Of a stretch of DNA of 40,328 nucleotides, positions 20,974 to 28,616 are shown piece after piece (positions within the stretch are counted from its first letter, which is position 1; every line of letters begins with the position of its first letter). Made by a program: the position numbers and the translations under genes. The DNA lies in assembly GCA_028408675.1 (NCBI GenBank), contig JAOOLH010000004.1:1-40328 (forward strand), read 5' to 3'. Under the pieces are notes generated by a model. It ran no database searches. It saw only the letters and a program-made list of their open reading frames with translations, and was not told the origin of the DNA. The stretch is from Prochlorococcus sp. AH-716-K03 (GTDB lineage Bacteria > Cyanobacteriota > Cyanobacteriia > PCC-6307 > Cyanobiaceae).

Positions 20974-21561
20974 TTAATCGATACCAAATTCTTTTTTTAA
21001 AAAAGGAGCTATGTTTTTAGCCGCTTTACCTCTACTCCCTAATTTACTTAATTGAGAATGACTTAATTCTCCATAAACACAATTAGCTTCTTTAACCCAG
21101 AATATAGATTCAAATTCTCCGTTATGATATTTGGGTTCTTTAAGGATTTCCCCCCAGCAAATACCAGTTGCATCTTTTATTAAATTTCCTCCTGGATCAC
21201 ATAAAACCATACAACTAATGAATTTTGCACTTCTGTATGGAATTTCACTTAGTTCCTTAAGTAACTTATTAAGTTTCTCCTCATTGCTACTGGCATATCT
21301 TGCAGAGTAAATACCAGGTCTTCCGTCCAAAAAATCTACCTCAAGTCCTGAGTCATCTGCCAACGCCCAAGTCTTAGTCTCTACGGAAGCTGCTTTTGCT
21401 TTTAAAAAAGCATTTTCAAAATAAGTTTTACCTGTCTCTTCTACATTTAAATATTCTGGTTGCTTTTTAACTTTTAAAGAAAGAACATTTAACATATCCA
21501 ATATTTCAGATACCTTTTTGGGATTTCCGCTTGCGATTGTAAGAACAGAAGGAAAGTTCAA
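20974..21561 (-). CDS. rdgB: Non-canonical purine NTP pyrophosphatase (Ham1/RdgB family)
   Basis: Removes ITP, dITP and XTP from nucleotide pools by hydrolysis to the monophosphate. The 195 residues have the family motifs TIASGNPKKVSEI at residues 8-20, ENAFLKAKAA, and ALADDSGLEVDFLDGRPGIYSARYA. The start is TTG 21561, which places the first beta strand right after the initiator. It is convergent with csoS1D (8-base gap) and divergent from csoS1 across the 327-base control region. Its place inside the carboxysome locus is probably positional only. Confidence 0.95.
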   Translation of the reverse strand: MNFPSVLTIASGNPKKVSEILDMLNVLSLKVKKQPEYLNVEETGKTYFENAFLKAKAASVETKTWALADDSGLEVDFLDGRPGIYSARYASSNEEKLNKLLKELSEIPYRSAKFISCMVLCDPGGNLIKDATGICWGEILKEPKYHNGEFESIFWVKEANCVYGELSHSQLSKLGSRGKAAKNIAPFLKKEFGID

Positions 21562-21624
21562 AATAATATAAAAATATCTGAAATTATTATCCTACTTTAA
21601 AGCTTGATACAGAGACAGGAAAGG

Positions 21625-21638
21625 TTGAACATTCCACA
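21625..21638 (+). repeat. 14-base direct repeat TTGAACATTCCACA, copy 1
   Basis: This is an exact match to 21857-21870, with copies 232 bases apart, both inside the csoS1 upstream region. It sits next to the AGACAGG palindrome. Confidence 0.6.
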
Positions 21639-21645
21639 CCTGTAT

Positions 21646-21660
21646 AGACAGGGCCTGTCT
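21646..21660. promoter_or_regulatory. Palindrome AGACAGG-G-CCTGTCT
   Basis: Perfect 7-base arms around a single central base, unusually GC-rich for this genome. The half-site AGACAGG also occurs at 21613-21619. It may be an operator for csoS1 or rdgB, or a short hairpin. Confidence 0.45.
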
Positions 21661-21761
21661 CGTATTCAGATAACGTAATGTAAATTTTTTCTTAACACAA
21701 GTGTATGTTTTGATGCTCTAACTAATTCCCATAAGTATTGACATATCAATAGTACCAAGGG

Positions 21762-21780
21762 TGATAAGTTTAACTTATCA
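21762..21780. promoter_or_regulatory. 19-base palindrome TGATAAGTT-T-AACTTATCA
   Basis: Perfect 9-base arms with one central base, 109 bases upstream of the csoS1 ATG. A further half-site ACTTATCA lies at 21825-21832. The symmetry and position suggest a dimeric transcription factor site controlling the carboxysome operon. Confidence 0.5.
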
Positions 21781-21856
21781 ATGATAGAAAAAACATTAAT
21801 AGAGTATTTAGTGAAAAATGCTTGACTTATCAGTACGTAATGGACCATTCTTCCAA

Positions 21857-21870
21857 TTGAACATTCCACA
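21857..21870 (+). repeat. 14-base direct repeat TTGAACATTCCACA, copy 2
   Basis: This is the second exact copy, ending 18 bases before the csoS1 start. It may lie in the 5' untranslated region. Confidence 0.6.
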
Positions 21871-21888
21871 TTTAGTAATTAGTAGGCA

Positions 21889-22200
21889 ATGGCTACAGAA
21901 ACAATGGGTATCGCACTCGGCATGATCGAGACACGCGGACTTGTACCTGCAATCGAAGCAGCAGACGCAATGACCAAGGCAGCAGAAGTTCGCCTTATTG
22001 GTCGTGAATTCGTAGGTGGCGGTTATGTCACAGTTTTAGTTAGAGGAGAAACAGGTGCTGTTAACGCAGCAGTAAGAGCTGGAGCTGATGCTTGTGAGAG
22101 AGTTGGCGACGGTCTTGTTGCCGCTCACATCATTGCTCGCCCTCATAGAGAAGTTGAGCCAGCACTTGGTAATGGTGATTTCCTTGGTCAGAAGGACTAA
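21889..22200 (+). CDS. csoS1: Major carboxysome shell hexamer CsoS1
   Basis: A 103-residue single-BMC-domain protein that forms the hexagonal facets of the alpha-carboxysome and the small pores for bicarbonate and RuBP. It begins MATETMGIALGMIETRGLVP and carries the BMC signature AIEAADAMTKAAEVRLIGRE, with FVGGG lining the pore. The length equals that of typical CsoS1A. It is the first gene of the main operon and is followed by a stem-loop in the 65-base spacer before rbcL. The base composition is noticeably richer in preferred codons than its neighbours, as expected for a very abundant protein. Confidence 0.98.
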   Translation: MATETMGIALGMIETRGLVPAIEAADAMTKAAEVRLIGREFVGGGYVTVLVRGETGAVNAAVRAGADACERVGDGLVAAHIIARPHREVEPALGNGDFLGQKD

Positions 22201-22209
22201 TTAAATAAA

Positions 22210-22226
22210 GCAAAATCTAATTTTGC
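22210..22226 (+). other. Stem-loop between csoS1 and rbcL
   Basis: GCAAAAT, a three-base loop CTA, then ATTTTGC gives a perfect 7-bp stem, followed by an A-rich run. It lacks a T-run, so it is more likely a transcript-end stabiliser or processing site than a terminator. Confidence 0.55.
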
Positions 22227-22265
22227 AAAAAAATAATTTCCCTTAATAGACCTAAATTTATCCTT

Positions 22266-23681
22266 ATGAGTAAGAAGTATGACGCTGGGGTAAAGGAGTA
22301 CAGAGATACCTACTGGACTCCTGAATATGTCCCCCTTGACACTGACTTGTTAGCCTGTTTTAAATGCACAGGCCAGGAAGGTGTCCCAAGAGAAGAAGTG
22401 GCAGCAGCGGTAGCGGCTGAATCTTCTACTGGTACTTGGTCAACTGTTTGGTCCGAGTTACTTACAGACCTTGAATTTTATAAAGGTCGTTGTTATCGAA
22501 TTGAAGACGTTCCAGGAGATCCAGAAGCCTTTTATGCATTTATTGCATATCCTCTAGATCTTTTTGAAGAAGGTTCAATTACAAACGTATTAACATCTCT
22601 AGTTGGAAACGTTTTTGGATTTAAAGCTTTAAGACACTTACGTCTTGAAGATATTAGATTCCCAATCGCTTTTATCAAAACTTGTGGTGGACCACCTAAC
22701 GGAATAGTTGTTGAAAGAGATCGACTTAATAAGTATGGAAGACCTCTTCTTGGTTGTACCATTAAACCTAAATTAGGATTATCTGGTAAGAACTACGGAA
22801 GGGTTGTATATGAATGCCTTAGAGGTGGTCTTGATCTAACTAAAGATGATGAGAATATTAATTCTCAGCCATTCCAACGTTGGAGAGAAAGATTTGAGTT
22901 CGTTGCCGAAGCAGTTAAACTTGCTCAGCAAGAAACTGGAGAGGTCAAAGGTCATTACTTAAATTGTACCGCGAATACTCCTGAAGAATTATACGAACGT
23001 GCAGAGTTTGCTAAAGAACTTGATATGCCAATCATCATGCATGATTACATAACTGGTGGATTTACCGCAAATACTGGATTAGCTAACTGGTGTCGTAAAA
23101 ATGGCATGCTTCTGCATATACACAGAGCTATGCATGCAGTTATTGATAGACATCCAAAGCATGGTATTCATTTCAGAGTGTTAGCAAAATGTTTGAGACT
23201 CTCTGGTGGAGATCAACTACATACTGGAACCGTTGTTGGAAAACTAGAAGGTGATCGTCAAACTACCCTTGGTTATATTGATAACTTAAGAGAATCTTTT
23301 GTTCCTGAAGATAGATCAAGAGGTAATTTCTTTGATCAGGATTGGGGATCAATGCCTGGAGTTTTTGCTGTCGCATCTGGCGGTATCCATGTTTGGCATA
23401 TGCCAGCACTGCTTGCAATATTTGGAGATGATTCTTGTCTTCAATTCGGAGGAGGAACTCATGGTCATCCATGGGGTTCAGCTGCCGGAGCTGCTGCAAA
23501 CCGTGTTGCATTAGAAGCTTGCGTGAAAGCACGTAATGCAGGTCGCGAAATTGAAAAAGAGAGTAGAGACATTCTAATGGAGGCTGCTAAGCATAGCCCT
23601 GAATTAGCTATTGCACTCGAAACTTGGAAAGAAATCAAGTTTGAGTTTGATACCGTTGATAAGCTCGACGTTCAAGGCTAA
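22266..23681 (+). CDS. rbcL: Form IA RuBisCO large subunit
   Basis: Fixes CO2 onto ribulose-1,5-bisphosphate inside the carboxysome. The 471 residues contain the active-site Lys167 (TIKPKLG) and the carbamylated Lys193 with Mg ligands Asp195 and Glu196 (LTKDDE). They also have [19 protein letters not shown], loop 6 [11 protein letters not shown] and the C-terminal GGGTHGHP region. Sequence and setting (csoS1 upstream, rbcS and csoS2 downstream) identify form IA, the alpha-carboxysomal type. The start is ATG 22266. It is the first of two RuBisCO genes, separated from rbcS by two stem-loops. Confidence 0.99.
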
Positions 23682-23697
23682 TTCAAATTTCAATCAA

Positions 23698-23719
23698 GAG
23701 GAGAAAATCATTTCTCCTC
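23698..23719 (+). other. Strong stem-loop between rbcL and rbcS
   Basis: GAGGAGAAA, a four-base loop ATCA, then TTTCTCCTC gives a perfect 9-bp stem 16 bases after the rbcL stop. No T-run follows, so it probably protects or defines an RNA end rather than terminating. Confidence 0.65.
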
Positions 23720-23731
23720 AATTTCTAAAAC

Positions 23732-23745
23732 CTCGTTTTTACGAG
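23732..23745 (+). other. Second stem-loop before rbcS
   Basis: CTCGT, loop TTTT, ACGAG gives a 5-bp stem 12 bases after the larger hairpin and 25 bases before the rbcS ATG. Confidence 0.4.
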
Positions 23746-23770
23746 AATTTCATTTACAAATCATTTAATT

Positions 23771-24112
23771 ATGCCTTTCCAGAGCTCAGTTGGTGACTAT
23801 CAAACAGTTGCTACCCTGGAAACATTCGGTTTTTTACCACCGATGACCCAGGAAGAAATATACGATCAAATTGCATACATCATTGCTCAAGGATGGAGTC
23901 CTGTTATTGAGCATGTACACCCAAGTGGAAGTATGCAAACTTATTGGTCTTATTGGAAGCTCCCTTTCTTTGGGGAAAAAGATCTTAACTTGGTTGTTAG
24001 TGAGTTAGAGGCGTGCCACAGAGCATATCCTGACCATCACGTAAGAATCATTGGTTATGATGCTTACACACAAAGTCAAGGTACAGCTTTTGCTGTTTTC
24101 CAAGGACGCTAA
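23771..24112 (+). CDS. rbcS: RuBisCO small subunit
   Basis: The 113-residue small subunit of the L8S8 enzyme. It begins MPFQSSVGDYQTVATLETFG and has the family pattern LPPMTQEEIYDQIAYIIAQGW, a central YWSYWKLPFFG and the C-terminal VRIIGYDAYTQSQGTAFAVF. The length is normal for form IA and lacks the insertions of plant small subunits. The start is ATG 23771. A terminator-like hairpin follows before csoS2. Confidence 0.98.
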   Translation: MPFQSSVGDYQTVATLETFGFLPPMTQEEIYDQIAYIIAQGWSPVIEHVHPSGSMQTYWSYWKLPFFGEKDLNLVVSELEACHRAYPDHHVRIIGYDAYTQSQGTAFAVFQGR

Positions 24113-24134
24113 AATTTTATTTGGTAGTCTATAT

Positions 24135-24178
24135 CTTTCTCCTTTTAAAATTAGTTTTTTATTGGAGAAAGTTTTTTT
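24135..24178 (+). terminator. Terminator-like hairpin between rbcS and csoS2
   Basis: CTTTCTCC (24135-24142) pairs perfectly with GGAGAAAG (24164-24171) across a 21-base loop, and seven T residues follow at once (24172-24178). This is the best intrinsic-terminator shape in the window. It lies inside the operon, so it is probably leaky and lowers expression of csoS2 and later genes relative to csoS1 and rbcLS. Confidence 0.6.
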
Positions 24179-24201
24179 AAAGAGTTACAAATTTGAAGAT
24201 T

Positions 24202-26499
24202 ATGTCAACAAAAACCAGTAGAGAGATTGCACTAGAAAGAAGAAAGGCTATGAGTGATGGTGGAAAAAAAGCTGCCTTACATTCTTCTTCTACGAAAGAT
24301 AGAGTTAGATCTTCTCAAGATATAAAAACACCTGGATCAACATCTTCGAATAAAAAAGTTTTGACAGCACAAAGTAAAACTCATATGGTTGGTAATAAAG
24401 TTTCCATAAAAACCTCTTCATCAAAATTATCAAGCAAAGAACTTGGTATAGAAAGAAGAAAAGCAATGTCTTCACATGGTAAATCAGCTATAAATTCTTC
24501 AGATAGAACAAGGACTGAGGTTAAAAGCAGTATTCAAGTAAATAAAGTTATTTCATCTAAAAAAACTCAGTCTTCAGAGGAACACAATACTGGTAATCAA
24601 AATACTTCAGTAGTTAAAGCGAATATCAAAAGAAGGGTGAATCAAAAGAGAAAACCAATAACAAATACAAGTAGAGATATCGTTTTAGCAAGAAGAGAAG
24701 CTCAATCTAAACATGGAAAATCAGCGTCTAAACAAAATACTAGTGCTGCTTCTTTAGCTAGAAGAGGAGATCCGGATTTGTCTAGTAGGGAAATTTCTCA
24801 GAGGGTGAGAGAACTTAGAAGTAAAACTGGAGCTACTTCAAAACAAGGGAATGGTAAGTGTAGGCCATGCGGTCCAAATAAAAATGGATCTAAATTAAAT
24901 ATCGCTGATGCAAGTTGGAAAGTTGGCAAAAGTGAAACAGATTCAGGACAAACTGTTACGGGAACTCAAGCAAACAGATCTTCAAAAACTACTGGTAATG
25001 AAGCTAGTACTTGTAGAGAAGTAACTGGGACTCAATATATGGGAGCAGAGGTTAATGATCAATTCTGTCAAGATAGACCAAAGTACAAACAACCTCTTAG
25101 ATCCTCTGTTACAACAACAACATCTGGTAACAAAGTTACTGGTAATGAAGTAGGCAGATCTGAAAAGGTTACTGGGGATGAACCAGGAACTTGTAAAAAC
25201 TTGACTGGAACTGAGTATGTTTCAGCTAATCAGTCACAAAAATATTGTGGAGAAGTAACGAAAAAACCATCAAAGGTAAAGCAAAGCATGACAATTGATG
25301 GATTAAAAGTATCTGGATCTTTGCCAGGAAGATCATCATTAGTAACAGGAGATGAATCAGGTTCTGGAAAGCAATTGACAGGCGATCAATATCTCGGATC
25401 AGAGCCTAACCCAAAAGGAAAATCATTTGAAAAGGTTGGTAGCTATGACACACTAAATGGAAATAACGTTACAGGAACTGGTGTAGGTAGATCAGATTAT
25501 GTGACTGGTAACGAACATGGGAGCTGCAAAAATGTGACAGGAGATGAATATATTGGCTCCCAGCAATTTGAAAAATTCTGCGGATCTACTCCTCAGCCTG
25601 AAGCAAGAAAAGTAGGTTTGAGTCTTTCTTCAAAATCTAATTTGATAAGTGGGACAATGACAGGTAGATCAACAATTGTGACGGGAGATGAGCCTGGGTC
25701 ATGCAAGGTATTAACTGGAACTCCTTATGCTGGTTTAGATCAGATCAATGATAATTGTGATTCTAAAATTGCTGATGATATGAAATCTCGAGCAATAATC
25801 AATTCTGGAAATAACTCAAATGCCAGATTGACTGGACAACAACCAGGCATTGGTGGAGTAATGACTGGAGCTAAGAAAGGTGCTTGTAAGAATCTTACTG
25901 GAACTCCCTATGTTGGAGGAGATCAGTTCGAATCAAATTGTCAGAGTCCATCAAACGATCCTTCATACGCAAATAAAGAGCAATTAGCAACTAATTCATG
26001 GAAAGAATTCTCTGTAAATTCACCATCAAGAGACAAATATGCAGCTAAAAATACCCAAGGTGTTACTGGTAACGAGTATGAGAATGGTTCAAAGATTACA
26101 GGTCCTTTTGATATGGCAGTAGATAAAGTTACGGGTACAGAACAATTTAGATTTGAGCCAAATAAAAATATTACTTACAAGCAAAAGATGCAACTTGAAG
26201 AAAGTAGAATTAATGAAAATGTGAAAGACAGGGAAGTTGTATCAAGAATTACTGGGGAAGGGCAATCTGTTGGGAATGTGACTGGTGACGATTGGGATCG
26301 TGGGGATAAAGTTACAGGTACCGAAGGAGTTTCTGCTAGAAAAAGAAACCCATCAAGAGCTGGAATGATGAGTGCGATGCCTCCTTTGGAAAATAAAAGG
26401 AATGAAGAAACAGAAAAACCAGACTTTTTGATAACCGGATCTAGTGGTAATACCCGTGATGGCCAACTGGTTACCTTTTCAGGCGGTGCAAGAGGTTAA
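24202..26499 (+). CDS. csoS2: Carboxysome scaffold protein CsoS2
   Basis: Intrinsically disordered, repetitive protein that binds RuBisCO and the shell and nucleates alpha-carboxysome assembly. I take ATG 24202 as the start (MSTKTSREIALERRKAMS, 765 residues). An in-frame TTG at 24193 is less likely. Four N-terminal RuBisCO-binding repeats (ERRKAMS..GK type) lie near residues 6, 79, 158 and 194. Six middle repeats with VTG...GRS..VTGDE..C follow from about residue 253. A C-terminal region from about residue 620 has VTGNE/VTGTE motifs and a terminal VTFSGGARG peptide. Middle repeat 3 lacks both cysteines. No frameshift site like that of Halothiobacillus is evident. Confidence 0.96.
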   Translation: MSTKTSREIALERRKAMSDGGKKAALHSSSTKDRVRSSQDIKTPGSTSSNKKVLTAQSKTHMVGNKVSIKTSSSKLSSKELGIERRKAMSSHGKSAINSSDRTRTEVKSSIQVNKVISSKKTQSSEEHNTGNQNTSVVKANIKRRVNQKRKPITNTSRDIVLARREAQSKHGKSASKQNTSAASLARRGDPDLSSREISQRVRELRSKTGATSKQGNGKCRPCGPNKNGSKLNIADASWKVGKSETDSGQTVTGTQANRSSKTTGNEASTCREVTGTQYMGAEVNDQFCQDRPKYKQPLRSSVTTTTSGNKVTGNEVGRSEKVTGDEPGTCKNLTGTEYVSANQSQKYCGEVTKKPSKVKQSMTIDGLKVSGSLPGRSSLVTGDESGSGKQLTGDQYLGSEPNPKGKSFEKVGSYDTLNGNNVTGTGVGRSDYVTGNEHGSCKNVTGDEYIGSQQFEKFCGSTPQPEARKVGLSLSSKSNLISGTMTGRSTIVTGDEPGSCKVLTGTPYAGLDQINDNCDSKIADDMKSRAIINSGNNSNARLTGQQPGIGGVMTGAKKGACKNLTGTPYVGGDQFESNCQSPSNDPSYANKEQLATNSWKEFSVNSPSRDKYAAKNTQGVTGNEYENGSKITGPFDMAVDKVTGTEQFRFEPNKNITYKQKMQLEESRINENVKDREVVSRITGEGQSVGNVTGDDWDRGDKVTGTEGVSARKRNPSRAGMMSAMPPLENKRNEETEKPDFLITGSSGNTRDGQLVTFSGGARG

Positions 26500-26506
26500 T
26501 TAAATA

Positions 26507-28036
26507 ATGCCTTTGAGAGGACTGGCTAAAGCCAAGAACTTCACATTGGGGCCTACGGCTCCAATGAAAACTTTTACAGAAAATATTCATTTACAGAATA
26601 ATAAAGTAAATACTTTAAGAAGTACTGATAAGACTCATAACTTAACCAATAATTCTCAGAATGAAAAACTTTACAAATATGAAAATCAAATAAAAAGTAG
26701 CTTTGACAAAATTGTTCCTACCTTAAAAGAAATTGCCCGTATACAACATCATGAGGATTTTATAAATACGGCTCAATCTATATCTAAAAAGAATTTGGGA
26801 ATAAATTTGCCAATTCATATTTTAGATAAATCTTGGGTTAAACCATTAGATATGAGGGCATTATATGCATGGTGTGCTTTTAAGCAGCATGAGAAATTAA
26901 GCGATAATTTTTTTGAAAATGACCCTTTAGATGGTTCTTCTGGGAGTAGTAATGCAAATGATTTTGAAGCATTTCTTCTTGATTGTGGAATTCATTTACT
27001 AGATATAACTCCTTGTTCAGATGGGAGATTAGCTCATTCGGTAGCTTATGTTATGAGAGTTCCATTTAGTTCAGTTAGAAGAAGGTCACATGCAGGAGCA
27101 CTTTTTGATATTGAAAATACTGTAAATAGATGGGTAAAAACTGAACACAAAAGGTATAGAGAAGAGAAACCTAATGCAGCTTATAAAGATACAAGGTACT
27201 TAAAAATTGTCACATACCATTTTAGTTCAGTTGATCCTTTGCATCAGGGATGTGCTGCTCATGGTAGTGATGATAAATTAGCAGCTAAAGAGGGTCGGAA
27301 AAAATTACTTGCTTTCAAGGAGGCTGTAGAAAATAGCTTCTGTTGCGGAGCTTCAGTAGATCTTATGTTAATTGGTCTTGATACGGATACTGATTCGTTA
27401 AAGATTCATTTATCTTCAAATGACGGCAAAATAGATCTAGAAAACACTATTTCTAGTTTAGATATCTACAACTCCACATTAAATTTTTCAAAAGACGAAG
27501 CAGAAAAAGAAATTTGTCAGATTATTTCAGGAAGTGTTAGTAAGGAGCAACTTAATGGATTGGATAAATTCGTCTTTAAATTAATAGTAAATAATATTTC
27601 TCAGATTGATTATGTTAAGAAATTTCATAAGGGATCTTATGAAGATATTGGACATGCTGAAAGGTTTATTGGAGTTGGGATTGGTTTCAAAGAAGTTCAT
27701 CTTAGAAATTTAACGTATTTTGCTCATCTTGATACAGTTGAAGAAGGAGCTCCTGATTTGGATGTAGGGGTAAAAATTTTTACAGGATTAAATGTTTCTC
27801 AAGATCTACCTATTCCTGTAGTAATAAGATTTGATTATTCTGGCAAAGTTCCTGGGGCGAAAGATAGGGCTGTAAAAGATTGTATTAGAGTAAATAATGC
27901 GATATCAATTAGATATAAAAGTTTAGTTGATAAAGGGTTGTTGCACACTTGTCTTACTATTAGAGATAGGGACAACATTCATTCCGCCCAAATTATTGGA
28001 ATGTCTTTAGATCAAAAAACAAAGGAGGCCCATTAA
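26507..28036 (+). CDS. csoS3: Carboxysomal carbonic anhydrase CsoSCA
   Basis: Converts bicarbonate to CO2 inside the carboxysome; also called csoSCA, an epsilon/beta-like carbonic anhydrase. The 509 residues have an N-terminal extension rich in Asn/Lys, then the catalytic domain with zinc ligands Cys170 (TPCSDGRLAH), His238 (YHFSS) and Cys249 (HQGCAAHGSDD), plus the Asp172-Arg174 dyad. These match Cys173/His242/Cys253 of the Halothiobacillus enzyme. The C-terminal half is the degenerate duplicated domain. ATG 26507 is 7 bases after the csoS2 stop, and csoS4A starts 3 bases after its own stop. Confidence 0.97.
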   Translation: MPLRGLAKAKNFTLGPTAPMKTFTENIHLQNNKVNTLRSTDKTHNLTNNSQNEKLYKYENQIKSSFDKIVPTLKEIARIQHHEDFINTAQSISKKNLGINLPIHILDKSWVKPLDMRALYAWCAFKQHEKLSDNFFENDPLDGSSGSSNANDFEAFLLDCGIHLLDITPCSDGRLAHSVAYVMRVPFSSVRRRSHAGALFDIENTVNRWVKTEHKRYREEKPNAAYKDTRYLKIVTYHFSSVDPLHQGCAAHGSDDKLAAKEGRKKLLAFKEAVENSFCCGASVDLMLIGLDTDTDSLKIHLSSNDGKIDLENTISSLDIYNSTLNFSKDEAEKEICQIISGSVSKEQLNGLDKFVFKLIVNNISQIDYVKKFHKGSYEDIGHAERFIGVGIGFKEVHLRNLTYFAHLDTVEEGAPDLDVGVKIFTGLNVSQDLPIPVVIRFDYSGKVPGAKDRAVKDCIRVNNAISIRYKSLVDKGLLHTCLTIRDRDNIHSAQIIGMSLDQKTKEAH

Positions 28037-28039
28037 ATC

Positions 28040-28306
28040 ATGCTTATTTGTAAGGTATTAAAACCACTTGTTTCCACTAATAGAATACCTGGATTCGAAC
28101 ATAAGCATCTTCAAGTAGTTTTAGATGGCTCATCTAATAAGGTTGCCGTTGATGCTGTTGGATGTAAGCCCGGTGATTGGGTTATTTGTGTTGGTAGTTC
28201 TGCTGCTAGAGAAGCTGCAGGAAGTAAATCATATCCAAGTGATTTAACAATTGTTGGAATTATTGACCATTGGGATCCTGACAGTCCAAAACAAATTGAG
28301 GTGTAG
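28040..28306 (+). CDS. csoS4A: Carboxysome vertex pentamer CsoS4A
   Basis: An 88-residue bacterial-microcompartment vertex (BMV, Pfam EutN/CcmL type) protein that caps the icosahedron vertices. It starts MLICKVLKPLVSTNRIPGFE and carries LQVVLDG, VAVDAVGCKPGDWVICVGSSAARE and DLTIVGIIDHWD, the standard beta-barrel pattern. Older annotations call it peptide A (pepA), which should not be confused with the aminopeptidase. It is closely followed by its paralogue csoS4B. Confidence 0.96.
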   Translation: MLICKVLKPLVSTNRIPGFEHKHLQVVLDGSSNKVAVDAVGCKPGDWVICVGSSAAREAAGSKSYPSDLTIVGIIDHWDPDSPKQIEV

Positions 28307-28311
28307 AAATT

Positions 28312-28560
28312 TTGGAAATAATGAAGGTATGTGGAAGAATGGTCTGTACCCAAAGAGTAGCTGGCCTTGGACACATGAATTTGAGAATTTTAGAAAATAA
28401 TAAAGGTAAAAAAGTTGTTGCTGTTGATCCTGTTGGAGCTAGAGAGGGTAATTGGGTTTTTACTGCAAGTGGCTCAGCGGCAAGGTTTGCATGTCCTAAT
28501 CCAGAAGTTCAAACTGATTTGACTATTGGTGGAATTATTGATTACTGGGAATCTAATTAG
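28312..28560 (+). CDS. csoS4B: Carboxysome vertex pentamer CsoS4B
   Basis: An 82-residue paralogue of CsoS4A, also a vertex pentamer. It carries KVVAVDPVGAREGNWVFTASGSAARF and DLTIGGIIDYWE. I use TTG 28312 because the resulting MEIMKV matches the N-terminus of CsoS4B homologues. An internal ATG at 28321 would remove three residues. A GAGG lies inside the end of csoS4A 12 bases upstream and may serve as its ribosome site. It is the last shell gene, followed by a hairpin and tandem repeats. Confidence 0.95.
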   Translation: MEIMKVCGRMVCTQRVAGLGHMNLRILENNKGKKVVAVDPVGAREGNWVFTASGSAARFACPNPEVQTDLTIGGIIDYWESN

Positions 28561-28577
28561 ACTTTTATAGTTTTTAC

Positions 28578-28614
28578 TTTTCCTAATTGATTTTTTCAAG
28601 TCATATTAGGAGAA
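28578..28614 (+). other. Stem-loop after csoS4B
   Basis: TTTTCCTAAT (28578-28587) pairs with ATTAGGAGAA (28605-28614) in a 10-bp stem with one G-U pair and a 17-base loop. No T-run follows. It probably marks or protects the 3' end of the cso transcript. Confidence 0.45.
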
Positions 28615-28616
28615 AA

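Larger units (their letters stand above)
21562..21888. promoter_or_regulatory. Long regulatory region before the carboxysome operon
   Basis: This is the only gene-free stretch over 300 bases. It contains, in order: direct repeat copy 1 TTGAACATTCCACA (21625-21638); hyphenated palindrome AGACAGG-G-CCTGTCT (21646-21660) with another AGACAGG at 21613-21619; a -35-like TTGACA (21738-21743); perfect palindrome TGATAAGTT-T-AACTTATCA (21762-21780); a lone half-site ACTTATCA (21825-21832) overlapping another -35-like TTGACT (21822-21827); and repeat copy 2 (21857-21870), ending 18 bases before the csoS1 ATG. No convincing -10 pairs with either -35. A minus-strand open frame here has no coding character. 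Confidence 0.6.

Noticed and set aside
21666-21869. Minus-strand open frame of 67 codons in the csoS1 upstream region
   Set aside because: No recognisable domain, no good start context, and it runs over the palindromes and repeat copy 2. It is better read as regulatory DNA.
23263-23532. Minus- and plus-strand open frames inside rbcL
   Set aside because: They lie within a highly conserved RuBisCO coding region and are frame shadows.
24202-26499. Programmed frameshift in csoS2, as in Halothiobacillus
   Set aside because: No convincing slippery sequence with a downstream stem is visible, and the frame is intact to the end.
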